A stretch of 64,000 nucleotides of DNA from NAK19 sp034434515. GTDB taxonomy: Bacteria > Chloroflexota > Anaerolineae > Anaerolineales > UBA4823. Shown here piece after piece: positions 33,751 to 42,340 of this stretch (positions are counted from its first letter, which is position 1; each line of letters opens with the position of its first letter). The translations under genes and the position numbers were made by a program. The notes under the pieces were generated by a model. It searched no databases. It worked only from the letters and a program-made list of their open reading frames with translations, and was not told where the DNA came from. The stretch covers positions 1 to 64,000 of the forward strand of contig DAOTZA010000097.1 in assembly GCA_034434515.1 (NCBI GenBank), written 5' to 3'.

Positions 33751-34092
33751 GAATCAGCCAGATTGGCAGGGTATCCCATTCCTTATCGTAGGGTGATGAC
33801 CGCAATCACCCCTTCGGTTGAAACAAAATCACACCTCTGGCTTGAGGGGATGGATAGAAATTACCTTAACCCTTTAGTAAACTGTCTTTCAGAAAAAGAT
33901 TAGAAATAATGAGTCAGAATAGTAAATGATGTCAGGTGATAATCGGCGTTTCAGAGAGAAATCTCGATGACTCCTCAGGTGGTTGAGATTCCTCTCTCCG
34001 CGCTAAGGATTTGATCTAAGCGGATTGATTTGCCTGAAGGCGATTGTTTGAATCCATGAGAACTGCAAAGACTGATTGAGGAGAAGGTTCGG
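33751..34092 (+). promoter_or_regulatory. Upstream region of the bc-complex operon
   Basis: No gene is visible in these 340 bases. An inverted repeat GGGTGAT-N6-ATCACCC lies at about 33792-33812. A Shine-Dalgarno stretch GAGGAGAAGG ends just before the Rieske start. I see no unambiguous -35/-10 pair. Confidence 0.4.
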
Positions 34093-34653
34093 ATGAACGA
34101 ACAAAAACAAGAAACCACAGCGGAGGCAAAGAAAAAAATAAACCGCCGAGAATTCTTGATGTTTGCCTGGTTGGCTTCCTTAGGCTTTCTGACCCTGAAT
34201 GTCGGGGGGATGACTTATCTCTTTGCCTTGCCTAGGTTTAAGGAAGGCGAGTTTGGAGGTGTGTTTACCGTCGGTAAGGTTTCCGAACTTCCTCCGCCAG
34301 GCTCCCCGCCGGCGAACTACCCCAAGGTGCGTTTCTGGCTCTCCCGTACCCCCGAGGGGGTTTCTGCCCTCTATAAAGTCTGCACGCATCTGGGGTGTTT
34401 GTACAACTGGAATGACCAGGAAAATAAGTTTATCTGTCCCTGCCATGGTTCGCAATTCCTACCGGATGGGACCTATATCGCCGGCCCGGCGCCGCGTTCT
34501 TTAGACCAGTTCAAGATTCAAATTGTGGATCCGAACAGCGGCGAAGTGCTGGTTGAGAGCACTGAGCCAGGCCCGGTGGCAGTGCCCGAAAACCCGGATG
34601 CCATTCTGCGCGTGGATACCGGACAACGCATTAATGGCAAGCCCCATGGCTAG
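34093..34653 (+). CDS. qcrA: Rieske 2Fe-2S subunit of a bc-type complex
   Basis: The 186-residue protein has a twin-arginine-like N terminus (NRREFLMFAWLASLGFL) with one membrane anchor, and a Rieske domain with both cluster boxes, CTHLGCLYNW and CPCHGSQF. These bind the 2Fe-2S centre through two Cys and two His. It transfers electrons from quinol at the cytochrome b Qo site to cytochrome c. It is first in a four-gene operon with cytochrome b and two dihaem cytochromes c. Confidence 0.93.
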   Translation: MNEQKQETTAEAKKKINRREFLMFAWLASLGFLTLNVGGMTYLFALPRFKEGEFGGVFTVGKVSELPPPGSPPANYPKVRFWLSRTPEGVSALYKVCTHLGCLYNWNDQENKFICPCHGSQFLPDGTYIAGPAPRSLDQFKIQIVDPNSGEVLVESTEPGPVAVPENPDAILRVDTGQRINGKPHG

Positions 34654-34681
34654 ATAAATCCTGCTCAACTACGGAGGCGCT

Positions 34682-36283
34682 ATGTTGAAGTCTCTTGACA
34701 TCCAAGACCTCAAATCCAAACTCTATCAGGCGATTGATAACCGCGTGCGGATCATTACGGCTGGCTTGAACCTGCGCGAGTTGCGTAATGTCTTGCGCGG
34801 TGATCCCCCTGAAGAAAAGCCAAATCCGCGCTACAAGGTTCATACAACCAGTTTTCTCTTCCACATTCGCCCGCGCTATTATGAAAAAGCCAGCACCATT
34901 TTTACTCACACGTTTCGCTTAGGCTTCTTCAGTACCTTTTTCTTCTTTGTCGAAGCCATCACCGGCATCATCTTGATGATTTACTATAGCCCGATCCCCT
35001 CCGAAGCGTACCAGTCCATTTTAAACCTGGAAAGCAATGTGCCCTACGGAAAACTGCTGCGCGATATGCATCGCTTAGGGGCAGAGGCAATGGTTATCTT
35101 TGTTTTCCTCCACATGATGCGCACGTTTTTGACCGGTTCTTATAAGAAAGAACGCTCTTTTACCTGGTTTACCGGTGTGCTGTTGTTGGGCGTCACCCTA
35201 TTTCTGAGCTTCTTTGGTTATCTTTTGCCCTGGGATCAACTGGCGTACTGGGCGGTGACCATCGGGACTGGCATGGCGGAAGCCGCTCCGTTGTTTGGCC
35301 GGGAAGTCAATTTGCTGTTGCGCGGCGGGCCCGACATCGGCGCCAACGGTTTGTTGAGAGCCTATCTCTTGCATGTGGTCTTGTTGCCGGCAGTGGCGGT
35401 GCTGTTGATCAGTATCCATTATTACAAGGTTTCGCGAGAGCATGGCATATCGCTCCCGGCAAAGTATGAAGAGGGCGATATATCCGCTGAAGAGAAGAAG
35501 AACGCCCGACAGCGCATTGACTTCATCCCCGACTTGCTCACGCATGAGGTTTTTCTCACCTCGCTGGGCATTCTTGCTCTGATCGTCAGCATTATCATAT
35601 TTGGCTACAGCGCGCCATTGGAGAATGTCGCCAACCCGCAGGTGACGCCTCTGGATACCAAAGCGCCATGGTACTTCTGGTGGTTGCAAGGCTTGTTGAA
35701 ACTGGGCGATAAAACTCTTATGGGCGTCATCCTGCCCACCATTATTGGGGGACTGTTGATTGCGATCCCCTATATCGACCGCAACCCGTACCGCAGCCTG
35801 TATAAACGCCCGATGGCTGTAGGGATCGGTATTCTTTCCATCCTGGTTCTGGTTGTCTTGAGTTATATGGGAACGCCTCTCTATGGAATTGAGACGCCAG
35901 CAGCAACGCGCATCGTGCAAGACCTTGCCCCCGAAGAAGGTGTAGGTCCGTTGCGCAAAATTCCTTTCGATCAATTGCAGCCCGGCACGTATGAGGTCAC
36001 CGGAACGGTGCCACGCGATCTGTGTCCAAATTTGGACTTTGGCTGCCCGGCTCTGACCAGCGTGTTTGCCGAATACAGTCGCCGTATCACTCGCGCCGTT
36101 AACGATCCTACCTTGCCGAAAATCCAACGCTTGCCCAACGGTCAGGCTTTCCTGATCATCGAGGATTGGCAAACAGATTTGCGCAAAGTGACTTTCCGCA
36201 TTCTGTGGGATGATCCCGATAGCCAGCAGCGCAAGACCTTTGAAAAACATATCTTTATTCACCGCTTGCGCGGCGATGAGTAA
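34682..36283 (+). CDS. Cytochrome b of a bc-type complex, with long C-terminal extension
   Basis: This 533-residue membrane protein has the four haem-ligand histidines of cytochrome b (DMHRLGAEAMVIFVFLHMM; YLLHVVLLPAVAVLLISIHY) and the Qo-region sequences LLPWDQLAYW and APWYFWWLQG. It covers both the b6-like N-terminal and subunit-IV-like C-terminal parts. About 120 residues after the last helix (IETPAATRIVQDLAPEEG onward) form a soluble domain not found in standard cytochrome b. An N-terminal soluble stretch of about 75 residues is also present. It pairs with the Rieske protein upstream. The role of the tail is unknown. Confidence 0.92.
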   Translation: MLKSLDIQDLKSKLYQAIDNRVRIITAGLNLRELRNVLRGDPPEEKPNPRYKVHTTSFLFHIRPRYYEKASTIFTHTFRLGFFSTFFFFVEAITGIILMIYYSPIPSEAYQSILNLESNVPYGKLLRDMHRLGAEAMVIFVFLHMMRTFLTGSYKKERSFTWFTGVLLLGVTLFLSFFGYLLPWDQLAYWAVTIGTGMAEAAPLFGREVNLLLRGGPDIGANGLLRAYLLHVVLLPAVAVLLISIHYYKVSREHGISLPAKYEEGDISAEEKKNARQRIDFIPDLLTHEVFLTSLGILALIVSIIIFGYSAPLENVANPQVTPLDTKAPWYFWWLQGLLKLGDKTLMGVILPTIIGGLLIAIPYIDRNPYRSLYKRPMAVGIGILSILVLVVLSYMGTPLYGIETPAATRIVQDLAPEEGVGPLRKIPFDQLQPGTYEVTGTVPRDLCPNLDFGCPALTSVFAEYSRRITRAVNDPTLPKIQRLPNGQAFLIIEDWQTDLRKVTFRILWDDPDSQQRKTFEKHIFIHRLRGDE

Positions 36284-36297
36284 GGGGAGGAGCAACG

Positions 36298-37146
36298 ATG
36301 TCTCGCGTTCAACTTGAAGTTTTATTCGGCACCCTGTTTGTCTTGCTCAGTGGCGGCTTGCTGCTATGGTATGGGATGAACGAACCCCAGCGGATGGCGG
36401 AGTATGAACTTCATCAACGCGCCAAATCGATCGAAGTAGGGGCAGAACTTTATGATATCAACTGTAAAGGATGCCACGGCCCTCAGGGGGAAGGCGTTGC
36501 AGGCCTCTGGCCGCCCCTTAACGATCGGCATTTCTTCACCGATCGCCTGACCGAAGTGGGCTGGAGCGGCACCTTGGAGGATTATATTATCTCCACAGTC
36601 TCCGGCGGGCGGCTGGTTTCCACTCGCCCGGATCGCTATCCGGGTCAGGGTCGCCCGGTGATGCCGGCCTGGGCAGAGAGCTATGGTGGCCCCTTGCGCG
36701 CCGATCAGATTCGCAACATCGCTGCCTTTATTTTGAACTGGAAAGATACCGCTCCCGACCGCAGTACTCAGATGGCTGAAATGGCCGGTCCTCCAACCGG
36801 CACGGATATCAAGAAAGAACTTCCCGAAGGTGACCCGACCCGCGGTGAGGGCCTGGCAAACACTAAAGGGTGTGTTGTCTGCCATATCTCCGCTCCTACC
36901 GGCCCGGCCTGGTTGGCTACCCCGGAGCAACCCGGCATCGCCACTCGGGCTGAAGCCATCATAACCGACCCGAACTACACCGGCAACGCCACCTCAGCCA
37001 TTGAGTATCTCCATGAGGCAATTGTTTTACCCAATGTCTATATCGTGCCCGGCTTTCAAGCGGGGGTGATGCCGGCCAACTATGGCGACACCCTAACCGA
37101 CCAGGAATTGGCGGACATTATCGCCTACCTTTTGACGCTAAAGTGA
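36298..37146 (+). CDS. Membrane-anchored dihaem cytochrome c
   Basis: The 282-residue protein has an N-terminal anchor (residues 8-27) and two class I cytochrome c domains, with CKGCHG in the first and CVVCHI in the second. Methionine ligands lie in VMPAWAESYGG and GVMPANYGD. It should take electrons from the Rieske protein in place of cytochrome c1/f. It starts 14 bases after the cytochrome b gene and is followed by another dihaem cytochrome gene. Confidence 0.9.
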   Translation: MSRVQLEVLFGTLFVLLSGGLLLWYGMNEPQRMAEYELHQRAKSIEVGAELYDINCKGCHGPQGEGVAGLWPPLNDRHFFTDRLTEVGWSGTLEDYIISTVSGGRLVSTRPDRYPGQGRPVMPAWAESYGGPLRADQIRNIAAFILNWKDTAPDRSTQMAEMAGPPTGTDIKKELPEGDPTRGEGLANTKGCVVCHISAPTGPAWLATPEQPGIATRAEAIITDPNYTGNATSAIEYLHEAIVLPNVYIVPGFQAGVMPANYGDTLTDQELADIIAYLLTLK

Positions 37147-37163
37147 AAGCGGGTGAGGTACGT

Positions 37164-38045
37164 ATGACCTGGCAAAACAACTGGCGATCCCTGCAGGGCA
37201 AATCCAAAGGCGGCTTTTGGGGAGGCTCTCTTTTCTCCTTTATTTTCAAAGTGTCTTGTGGAGTGGCACTGTTCTTTGGAGGTACCTTGCCGCTGATCGT
37301 TCAAGCCCAAACGCCATCCGACGACCCGATTGAAATCGGTCGGGCATTATATGGGGAGAACTGCGCTGTCTGTCATGGGTTGGATGGCAAAGGACGGGTC
37401 GGGGCGCAATTGGCAAAGGATTGGCCCTCCCTGCGTCCCGATCGGGTGATTGCTTCGGTGATCGCCAATGGCATCCCTGGGTCAGCCATGCCGGCCTGGA
37501 GCCAGGCAAAAGGGGGCCCACTCCGTGATGACCAGATCGAGGCTATTGTTGCCTATATCCTGACCTGGGAAAGCGGCGCGCCGCGCCTTCTGCCTGCGAC
37601 GCCGACACCGGTTCTGCGCCCTCCCTTAACACCGCCGCCAGATGTGCAAGGCGATCCAAACCGCGGTGCAGCTCTTTATGACCAGAATTGCGCCGTCTGT
37701 CATGGCGCCAACCTTGAAGGGCGAATTGGGGCAACCCTGGCGAAGAACTGGCCTTCCATCCGCCCGGATCAGAGCCTGCGCACGGTGATTGCCAATGGTA
37801 TCCAGGGTTCTGCAATGCCGGCCTGGAGCCAGGCAAGAGGGGGGCCGCTCAGCGAAGCAGAGATTGATGACCTGGTGGCTTTTATCCTAACCCAGGCGCA
37901 ACCGAGCGAGGTCTTCCGACCGACACCAGCTCCCCCCTATCAACCCACCTGGTTGAGCGGCTGGGGTGGTGTTCTTTTGACCATTCTTCTCTTTATCCTG
38001 ATCGTCAGCGGCGCGTTGATCTACCAGGCCCGATCAAAGAAGTGA
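37164..38045 (+). CDS. Tandem-domain dihaem cytochrome c
   Basis: From the ATG at 37164 (GAGG upstream) the protein has 293 residues. It has a signal segment, two nearly identical cytochrome c domains (each with NCAVCHG and GSAMPAWSQA) and a C-terminal membrane helix ending YQARSKK. The two domains share most residues over about 90 positions, so they arose by a recent internal duplication. It is probably the electron exit from the bc complex or the link to a terminal acceptor. It starts 17 bases after the preceding stop. Confidence 0.9.
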   Translation: MTWQNNWRSLQGKSKGGFWGGSLFSFIFKVSCGVALFFGGTLPLIVQAQTPSDDPIEIGRALYGENCAVCHGLDGKGRVGAQLAKDWPSLRPDRVIASVIANGIPGSAMPAWSQAKGGPLRDDQIEAIVAYILTWESGAPRLLPATPTPVLRPPLTPPPDVQGDPNRGAALYDQNCAVCHGANLEGRIGATLAKNWPSIRPDQSLRTVIANGIQGSAMPAWSQARGGPLSEAEIDDLVAFILTQAQPSEVFRPTPAPPYQPTWLSGWGGVLLTILLFILIVSGALIYQARSKK

Positions 38046-38088
38046 AATCATCATTGGATCCATTAAAAAAGTAGTTATCTCTGTGATC

Positions 38089-38240
38089 GTAACAACCTAC
38101 CATCACAAGTCGTGGTGATCATTTGCTGAGAAAACCGTCCACGAATTGACCACGAAGTAACGAATGGAAGCGCTATTCGTCCATTCGTGAAAACTTCGTG
38201 GACGGTCTGTCCTGCCAAATAGAGCCTTTGGTAGTTAATT
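38089..38240. repeat. MITE-like palindromic repeat, copy 1
   Basis: A 150-base unit runs from GTAACAACCTACC to GGTAGTTAATT and contains long complementary arms, AACCGTCCACGAA pairing with TTCGTGGACGGT. It is strongly similar along its whole length to 42173-42324. It occupies the 414-base gap between two convergent genes, which otherwise holds nothing recognisable. Confidence 0.85.
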
Positions 38241-38459
38241 AACTGTGATCTCAGTGGTGAGTAGAATATTTTTTACCACGCAGTTTTTTTAGTGTTCTTT
38301 AGGGTGAAACAAGCTATTTGCAGGTCCTCATAATTGGAAAGCCCTTTTTCAAGATATACGGGATTCTCCGCATGACAATCTGATTGGTTTCGGACAAAAT
38401 CGGCGCAAGGAGGTTAATACAGTGGGCGCTTTCAGGAGGGTGAAGGTTTAGGACGCCAA

Positions 38460-38981
38460 TTAGGACGGTTGGCTGAAAGCTCTCTGTTTCTGTCGCAAGG
38501 CGGCGACTAGGCCAAGGAGACTCCACGCCAGGGCAAGCAAGATCAGCGTGAATTTTGCTGTGGCGCTGAAGGTGGCGATTTCGGGATAGGGTGAGACCGC
38601 CCTGCCGATGAGTCCGATACCAAGACAGGCATTTTCAACCGCGTCCAACAAAACCGCCACCCAGACCAGCCTGCCCAACCAGCGCCCCCAGTTTGCCCGT
38701 CCGACCTTCTCTGCACTCCAGCGACAGGCAAGGTTGAGCGTAACGCCATAAACGAGCATAAACAGGTAATCCAAGCCCAAACCGAAGGCTGCCAGCAATT
38801 GGGTGCGGTGATCCCAACTTGCCAGGATGACTTGCGCTTGCTGTGGTGTGGCGGCAAATTGCCAGGAGAACAATCCCCAGGGCGCCGTTTCATTAACCAA
38901 CGGGATACTAACCCAACTCAAAATCGCCTGGAGACTTAGTGTGGCAAGTAACCAGATTCTAAAAGCCGGTTTGGTGGACAT
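38460..38981 (-). CDS. Four-helix membrane protein of unknown function
   Basis: The 173-residue protein has about four membrane helices, with GLGLDYLFMLVYGVTLNLAC and VLLDAVENACLGIGLIG as the more conserved-looking parts. The start is firm (GAGGAGG four bases before the ATG). It is a single gene between the MITE-like repeat and the STAS gene. I do not recognise its family. Confidence 0.7.
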   Translation of the reverse strand: MSTKPAFRIWLLATLSLQAILSWVSIPLVNETAPWGLFSWQFAATPQQAQVILASWDHRTQLLAAFGLGLDYLFMLVYGVTLNLACRWSAEKVGRANWGRWLGRLVWVAVLLDAVENACLGIGLIGRAVSPYPEIATFSATAKFTLILLALAWSLLGLVAALRQKQRAFSQPS

Positions 38982-39172
38982 GGTACCTCCTCAGCCAGTG
39001 TTGGACGGGGCGTTAAACTTACGACGCAGCGCTTAGTTTTGAGCCAACAATCTCCCTTCATTCCGATGCAGTCGCCAGGATAACTCATCACTCTCAGGGT
39101 TGATGGCGGGATGGTTAGCGCATTCTAGCTCACCTGTTGCTGCTCCAATCGGAGTATAGCACAGGTCAAGCA

Positions 39173-39181
39173 TGTTATAAT
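39173..39181 (+). promoter_or_regulatory. Extended -10 of the STAS/HATPase operon
   Basis: TGTTATAAT (TG-N-TATAAT) lies about 58 bases before the STAS start. No clear -35 is seen, as is usual for extended -10 promoters. Confidence 0.5.
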
Positions 39182-39238
39182 CCCCTCGACGGTCTGCTGC
39201 GCGGCCGACAGGAGTTTTGTAAAACGGAGGAGCGAAGG

Positions 39239-39574
39239 ATGGAGATCAAACATTCTCAATTTAAGCGCTGTGATCTGGTGCGACTCAGTGGGCGACTGGA
39301 CAGCGCTACAGCGCCGCTGTTAGAAGAAAAGTTGGAGGAAATCACCGAAGCGGGTCGCTTTCGCCTGGTTTTGGATTTAGGTGATGTGGATTTCATCTCA
39401 TCTAAAGGCTGGTGGGTGTTGATCAACACCCAGAAGAAGTGCAAGCGCTTCAACCGCGGAGAGGTGCTGTTGGTCAATGTCCAACCGCAGATTCGCGATT
39501 CGCTTGAACTGGTTGGGATGGGCAAATATTTCAAAATTTATGATGATGTTGCAAGTGCGGTAGGTAGTTTTTAG
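39239..39574 (+). CDS. STAS-domain anti-sigma factor antagonist
   Basis: This 111-residue protein is a single STAS domain: VRLSGRLDSATAPLLEEKL, then LVLDLGDVDFISSKGWWVL with the serine that an anti-sigma kinase phosphorylates. It would bind the HATPase protein encoded next and release a target such as a sigma factor. The ATG has GGAGG upstream. It is followed without gap by the kinase gene, and the matching phosphatase lies convergently downstream. Confidence 0.88.
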   Translation: MEIKHSQFKRCDLVRLSGRLDSATAPLLEEKLEEITEAGRFRLVLDLGDVDFISSKGWWVLINTQKKCKRFNRGEVLLVNVQPQIRDSLELVGMGKYFKIYDDVASAVGSF

Positions 39575-40003
39575 TTGGCGAAAGTTTTCAAGACTGACCG
39601 ACGCCTGTTTGCAGGCCGGTACGACAGCTTAAACGAGATTCGGGAATTCGTTGCTGAAGCGGCTCAAGCGGCTCAATTAGATTCCCAGGGTATCTATGCC
39701 ATCCAACTGGCGGTGGATGAAGCCTGTTGTAATATTATCGATCATGCTTACGGTGGAGAAGGGCGTGGCTGGATCGACTGTCAGGTAGACGTGCGCAGTG
39801 ATGGCTTGCTGGTGACCTTGATCGATCAGGGCCGGTCGTTCGATCCAGAGCGAGTGCCGCCGCCGCAAATTGGTAAACCCCTCAAAGCGGTCAAACCACG
39901 CGGCGTGGGGTTATATCTGATCAAGAAAATGGTTGACAAAATGGAATATCGAACCATAGCCGAGCAGGGGAATATGATGCGCTTATTCAAGCGCAAAGGC
40001 TAA
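39575..40003 (+). CDS. Anti-sigma regulatory kinase (RsbW-like HATPase)
   Basis: The 142-residue protein has the GHKL ATPase motifs: N box VDEACCNIIDHAYGG, G1 LIDQGRSFDP and G2 RGVGLYLIKKMVD. It resembles RsbW/SpoIIAB serine kinases that phosphorylate STAS antagonists. The start is a TTG directly after the STAS stop (TAGTTG), so its translation depends on the upstream gene. No sigma factor lies nearby, so the final target is unknown. Confidence 0.87.
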   Translation: MAKVFKTDRRLFAGRYDSLNEIREFVAEAAQAAQLDSQGIYAIQLAVDEACCNIIDHAYGGEGRGWIDCQVDVRSDGLLVTLIDQGRSFDPERVPPPQIGKPLKAVKPRGVGLYLIKKMVDKMEYRTIAEQGNMMRLFKRKG

Positions 40004-40005
40004 CT

Positions 40006-41424
40006 TCAGGCCTTGTTGGGGTTTTCGGGGAAGTTGCGCCGCAGGATCATCAGTGTAATATCGTCAAACTGCGCTTCTTCCCCCACAAAGTTTTGCACGT
40101 CGTCCAGAATGCGGATTAACAGGTCTTGGGCGGGGATGTCTAAAGCTGCCTGCGCGGTTTCGACCAGGCGCTTTTCGCGGTAAAATTCGCCTTGGGGGTT
40201 GTGGGCATCGGGAATGCCATCGGTGTAAAGGATTAAGGTATCCCCGGACTGGATTTGGATGGTCGCCAATTTCCATACTTGATCTTCTTCGATACCCAGA
40301 GGCATCCCGGTTGGCGAGAGGGCGGTTACCTTATGGGCGGCGTGATTGAACCAGTAGGGCGGATTGTGACCGGCGTTACAGTAGGTCAGCAAGCCGCTAT
40401 GAGGGTCGAGAATGCCGTAAAACGCCGTGACGAACAGATTAATGCGGGCGTCTTTCAATAAGCGTTCATTTACGGCGAAGAAAACCACATCTGGTGAAGC
40501 ATCTTCATATTCGAGGGCGTAGGTGCGAATGAGCGTCCGACAGAGCGCCATGTAGAGTGCAGCCGGAATGCCTTTATCAGCCACATCGGCAATTAGCAAT
40601 CCGATCTTTCCCTCTGCCAGGGGGATAAAATCAAAAAAATCACCGCTGGTTTCGCGGGCTGGCAACATGGTCACAGCTAATTCCCAATCTGGGAGAATGG
40701 GAATCTCGTCTGGTAAAAGACTGGATTGAATGCGGCCGGCAAAACGAAGCTCTTGCATGGTTCGCTGATAGTTCAACGTCTCGGTGTAGATTTGCGCCTG
40801 ATGCAGGGCGGAGGCGATCTGGTCCGCAAGGGTTTTTAAGCCAGGCAACAAACCATTGACCGCTTTGCGATCCCAGGGTTGGGCTAAACTTCGTAATTCC
40901 ACATAGATACAGCCAATCGGTTCATCTTTTTCAATGTCCAGAATCGGGGTCAGGATGACGGGATCATGCTCGGCAGGGGAGTTCTGCCAGGGGAGCGGAT
41001 CTTTTGCCAGATAGACCTGGGAGCTCTTGTGTTGTTCGCACCATGCCAGAAGTGGGCGCAGGTCGATTTCCCAATCGGCCGGTCGTTTGACCATTAACTG
41101 ATCGGGGTTGAGGGAGATTGCCACCCGCGCCGAGGGTAGCATGGCTGGCGCGTGCTCTTCCAATAGGTCGGCAAGTTTGGAGGCATCTGGAGGGGAGTTA
41201 ATGATGGCGCGGCTGAGGCTTTCCAGCATTTCCAGTTGCCGAGTGCGCTGTCGACTACTTTCGGCTGCCCAAGATAACTGACGAGCCAGTAAAGCTAGCA
41301 GGAATAAGCCCGAGTTGAAGAATAAAAAGGCAATCCACCCGTGTTGATTGTAGATGCCGGCTGCTTGAAAATAAGGCGCGTAAACCCTGTTTGCCAGCCA
41401 GATGATATTGAGTCCAAAAGCCAT
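40006..41424 (-). CDS. SpoIIE-type PP2C phosphatase, C-terminal part of a frameshifted gene
   Basis: This frame encodes the last membrane helices (GWIAFLFFNSGLFLLALLAR), a coiled linker, a GAF-like region (about 80-215) and a SpoIIE/RsbU phosphatase domain (about 250-460). Metal-binding motifs are LIADVADKGIPAALYMAL, YCNAGHNPP and LYTDGIPDAHN. It should dephosphorylate the STAS protein encoded convergently. Its apparent ATG lies inside the upstream membrane frame. Removing one T from the TTTT run (41416-41419) joins the two frames into one protein of about 680 residues. Either the gene is mutated or the base is a sequencing error. Confidence 0.85.
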   Translation of the reverse strand: MAFGLNIIWLANRVYAPYFQAAGIYNQHGWIAFLFFNSGLFLLALLARQLSWAAESSRQRTRQLEMLESLSRAIINSPPDASKLADLLEEHAPAMLPSARVAISLNPDQLMVKRPADWEIDLRPLLAWCEQHKSSQVYLAKDPLPWQNSPAEHDPVILTPILDIEKDEPIGCIYVELRSLAQPWDRKAVNGLLPGLKTLADQIASALHQAQIYTETLNYQRTMQELRFAGRIQSSLLPDEIPILPDWELAVTMLPARETSGDFFDFIPLAEGKIGLLIADVADKGIPAALYMALCRTLIRTYALEYEDASPDVVFFAVNERLLKDARINLFVTAFYGILDPHSGLLTYCNAGHNPPYWFNHAAHKVTALSPTGMPLGIEEDQVWKLATIQIQSGDTLILYTDGIPDAHNPQGEFYREKRLVETAQAALDIPAQDLLIRILDDVQNFVGEEAQFDDITLMILRRNFPENPNKA

Positions 41425-42043
41425 ACAGCAAATAGACGAGCCAGATCAAGAGAAAAATCCCCAGATGGATGCTTAGGGCTGCCATGCCAAGCAGAATCGA
41501 ACGAGGCTCTAAATCCGCCAATGGGATTTGCCCACCCAGTTGACGGTAAATTGTCAGTGCGGCGGGATAGGCAAGCGAATAGTTCGCCAGGTCATGGGTC
41601 AAATTGCGAGCGGTATCCCAGCGAATGCCGGTCGAGCGGGTTGTGCGAAGATTGACGAGATAGCGGACAGCCTCAATCAGGATGGAAAGCCACAAAGCGG
41701 AAGGCCCAAGCAAAAAAGCCGCTGTCCATTGCGCCATGCCGGCCAGAGACCCTTTGGCGCTGCCGTAGCGTTCGGGACGGATTTCAAAGATAATAAAGTA
41801 GTCCAGCCTGGTAAAGAGATACAGCAACCCACCCATGACCAGAAAGAGCTGCCATTCTCTGCGCACGAGGTTGAGGTCGGTCAGCTTGATCAGCCAGATC
41901 AGCCCGGCGGTGGCAAGCGGAAGGGAGTAAAGAAAAGAAATCACTTCCCCTGTGCCAATCATCCGCCGCGCTTCGTTGGTGTTTTTTAGCTCTGGCCAAA
42001 GACGTACTGCAATGGATTGTAAGATTTGATCCATTGTTCTCAT
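41255..42043 (-). pseudogene. Membrane sensor N-terminal part of the frameshifted phosphatase
   Basis: This frame starts at the ATG at 42043 (AAGGGG upstream) and encodes about six membrane helices, including LLYLFTRLDYFIIFEIRPE and IHLGIFLLIWLVYLLYGF. The hydrophobic pattern continues naturally in the other frame at 41424. The tail in this frame after 41416 (TQYHLAGKQGLRALFSSS) looks like out-of-frame translation. It would be the signal-sensing module of the SpoIIE phosphatase. Confidence 0.75.
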
Positions 42044-42110
42044 TATAACGAACCCCTTCGATTTCTGCGTTACAGGTTTTGAGCGAGATTTGCCCGCTAG
42101 GAAGTTATCC

Positions 42111-42170
42111 GCGAATAAACGCAAATATTCGTGTTCATTCGCGTTTATTTGCGGATATATTTGCGTTCAT
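42111..42170. repeat. A/T-rich palindromic short repeat
   Basis: GCGAATAAACGCAAAT and GCGTTTATTTGCGG can pair across GTGTTCATTC. Related fragments occur at 28185-28245 and 42325-42350. It directly abuts the second MITE-like element. Confidence 0.6.
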
Positions 42171-42172
42171 TT

Positions 42173-42324
42173 GTAACAACCTACCATACCAAGTAGTGTT
42201 GATGATTTGCTGAGAAAACCGTCCACAAATGTACCACGATTAAGCGAATGACAGCACTATTCGTGTATTCGTGAAATATTCGTGGACGGTCTACCCTGCC
42301 AAGTAGAACCTATGGTAGGTAATT
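42173..42324. repeat. MITE-like palindromic repeat, copy 2
   Basis: The outer inverted repeat CCTACCATA (42180-42188) pairs with TATGGTAGG (42311-42319). The inner repeat ACCGTCCAC (42218-42226) pairs with GTGGACGGT (42282-42290). It is strongly similar to 38089-38240 throughout. It contains no gene and lies between the phosphatase locus and the GIY-YIG gene. Confidence 0.87.
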
Positions 42325-42340
42325 GCGTCCATTTGCGGAT

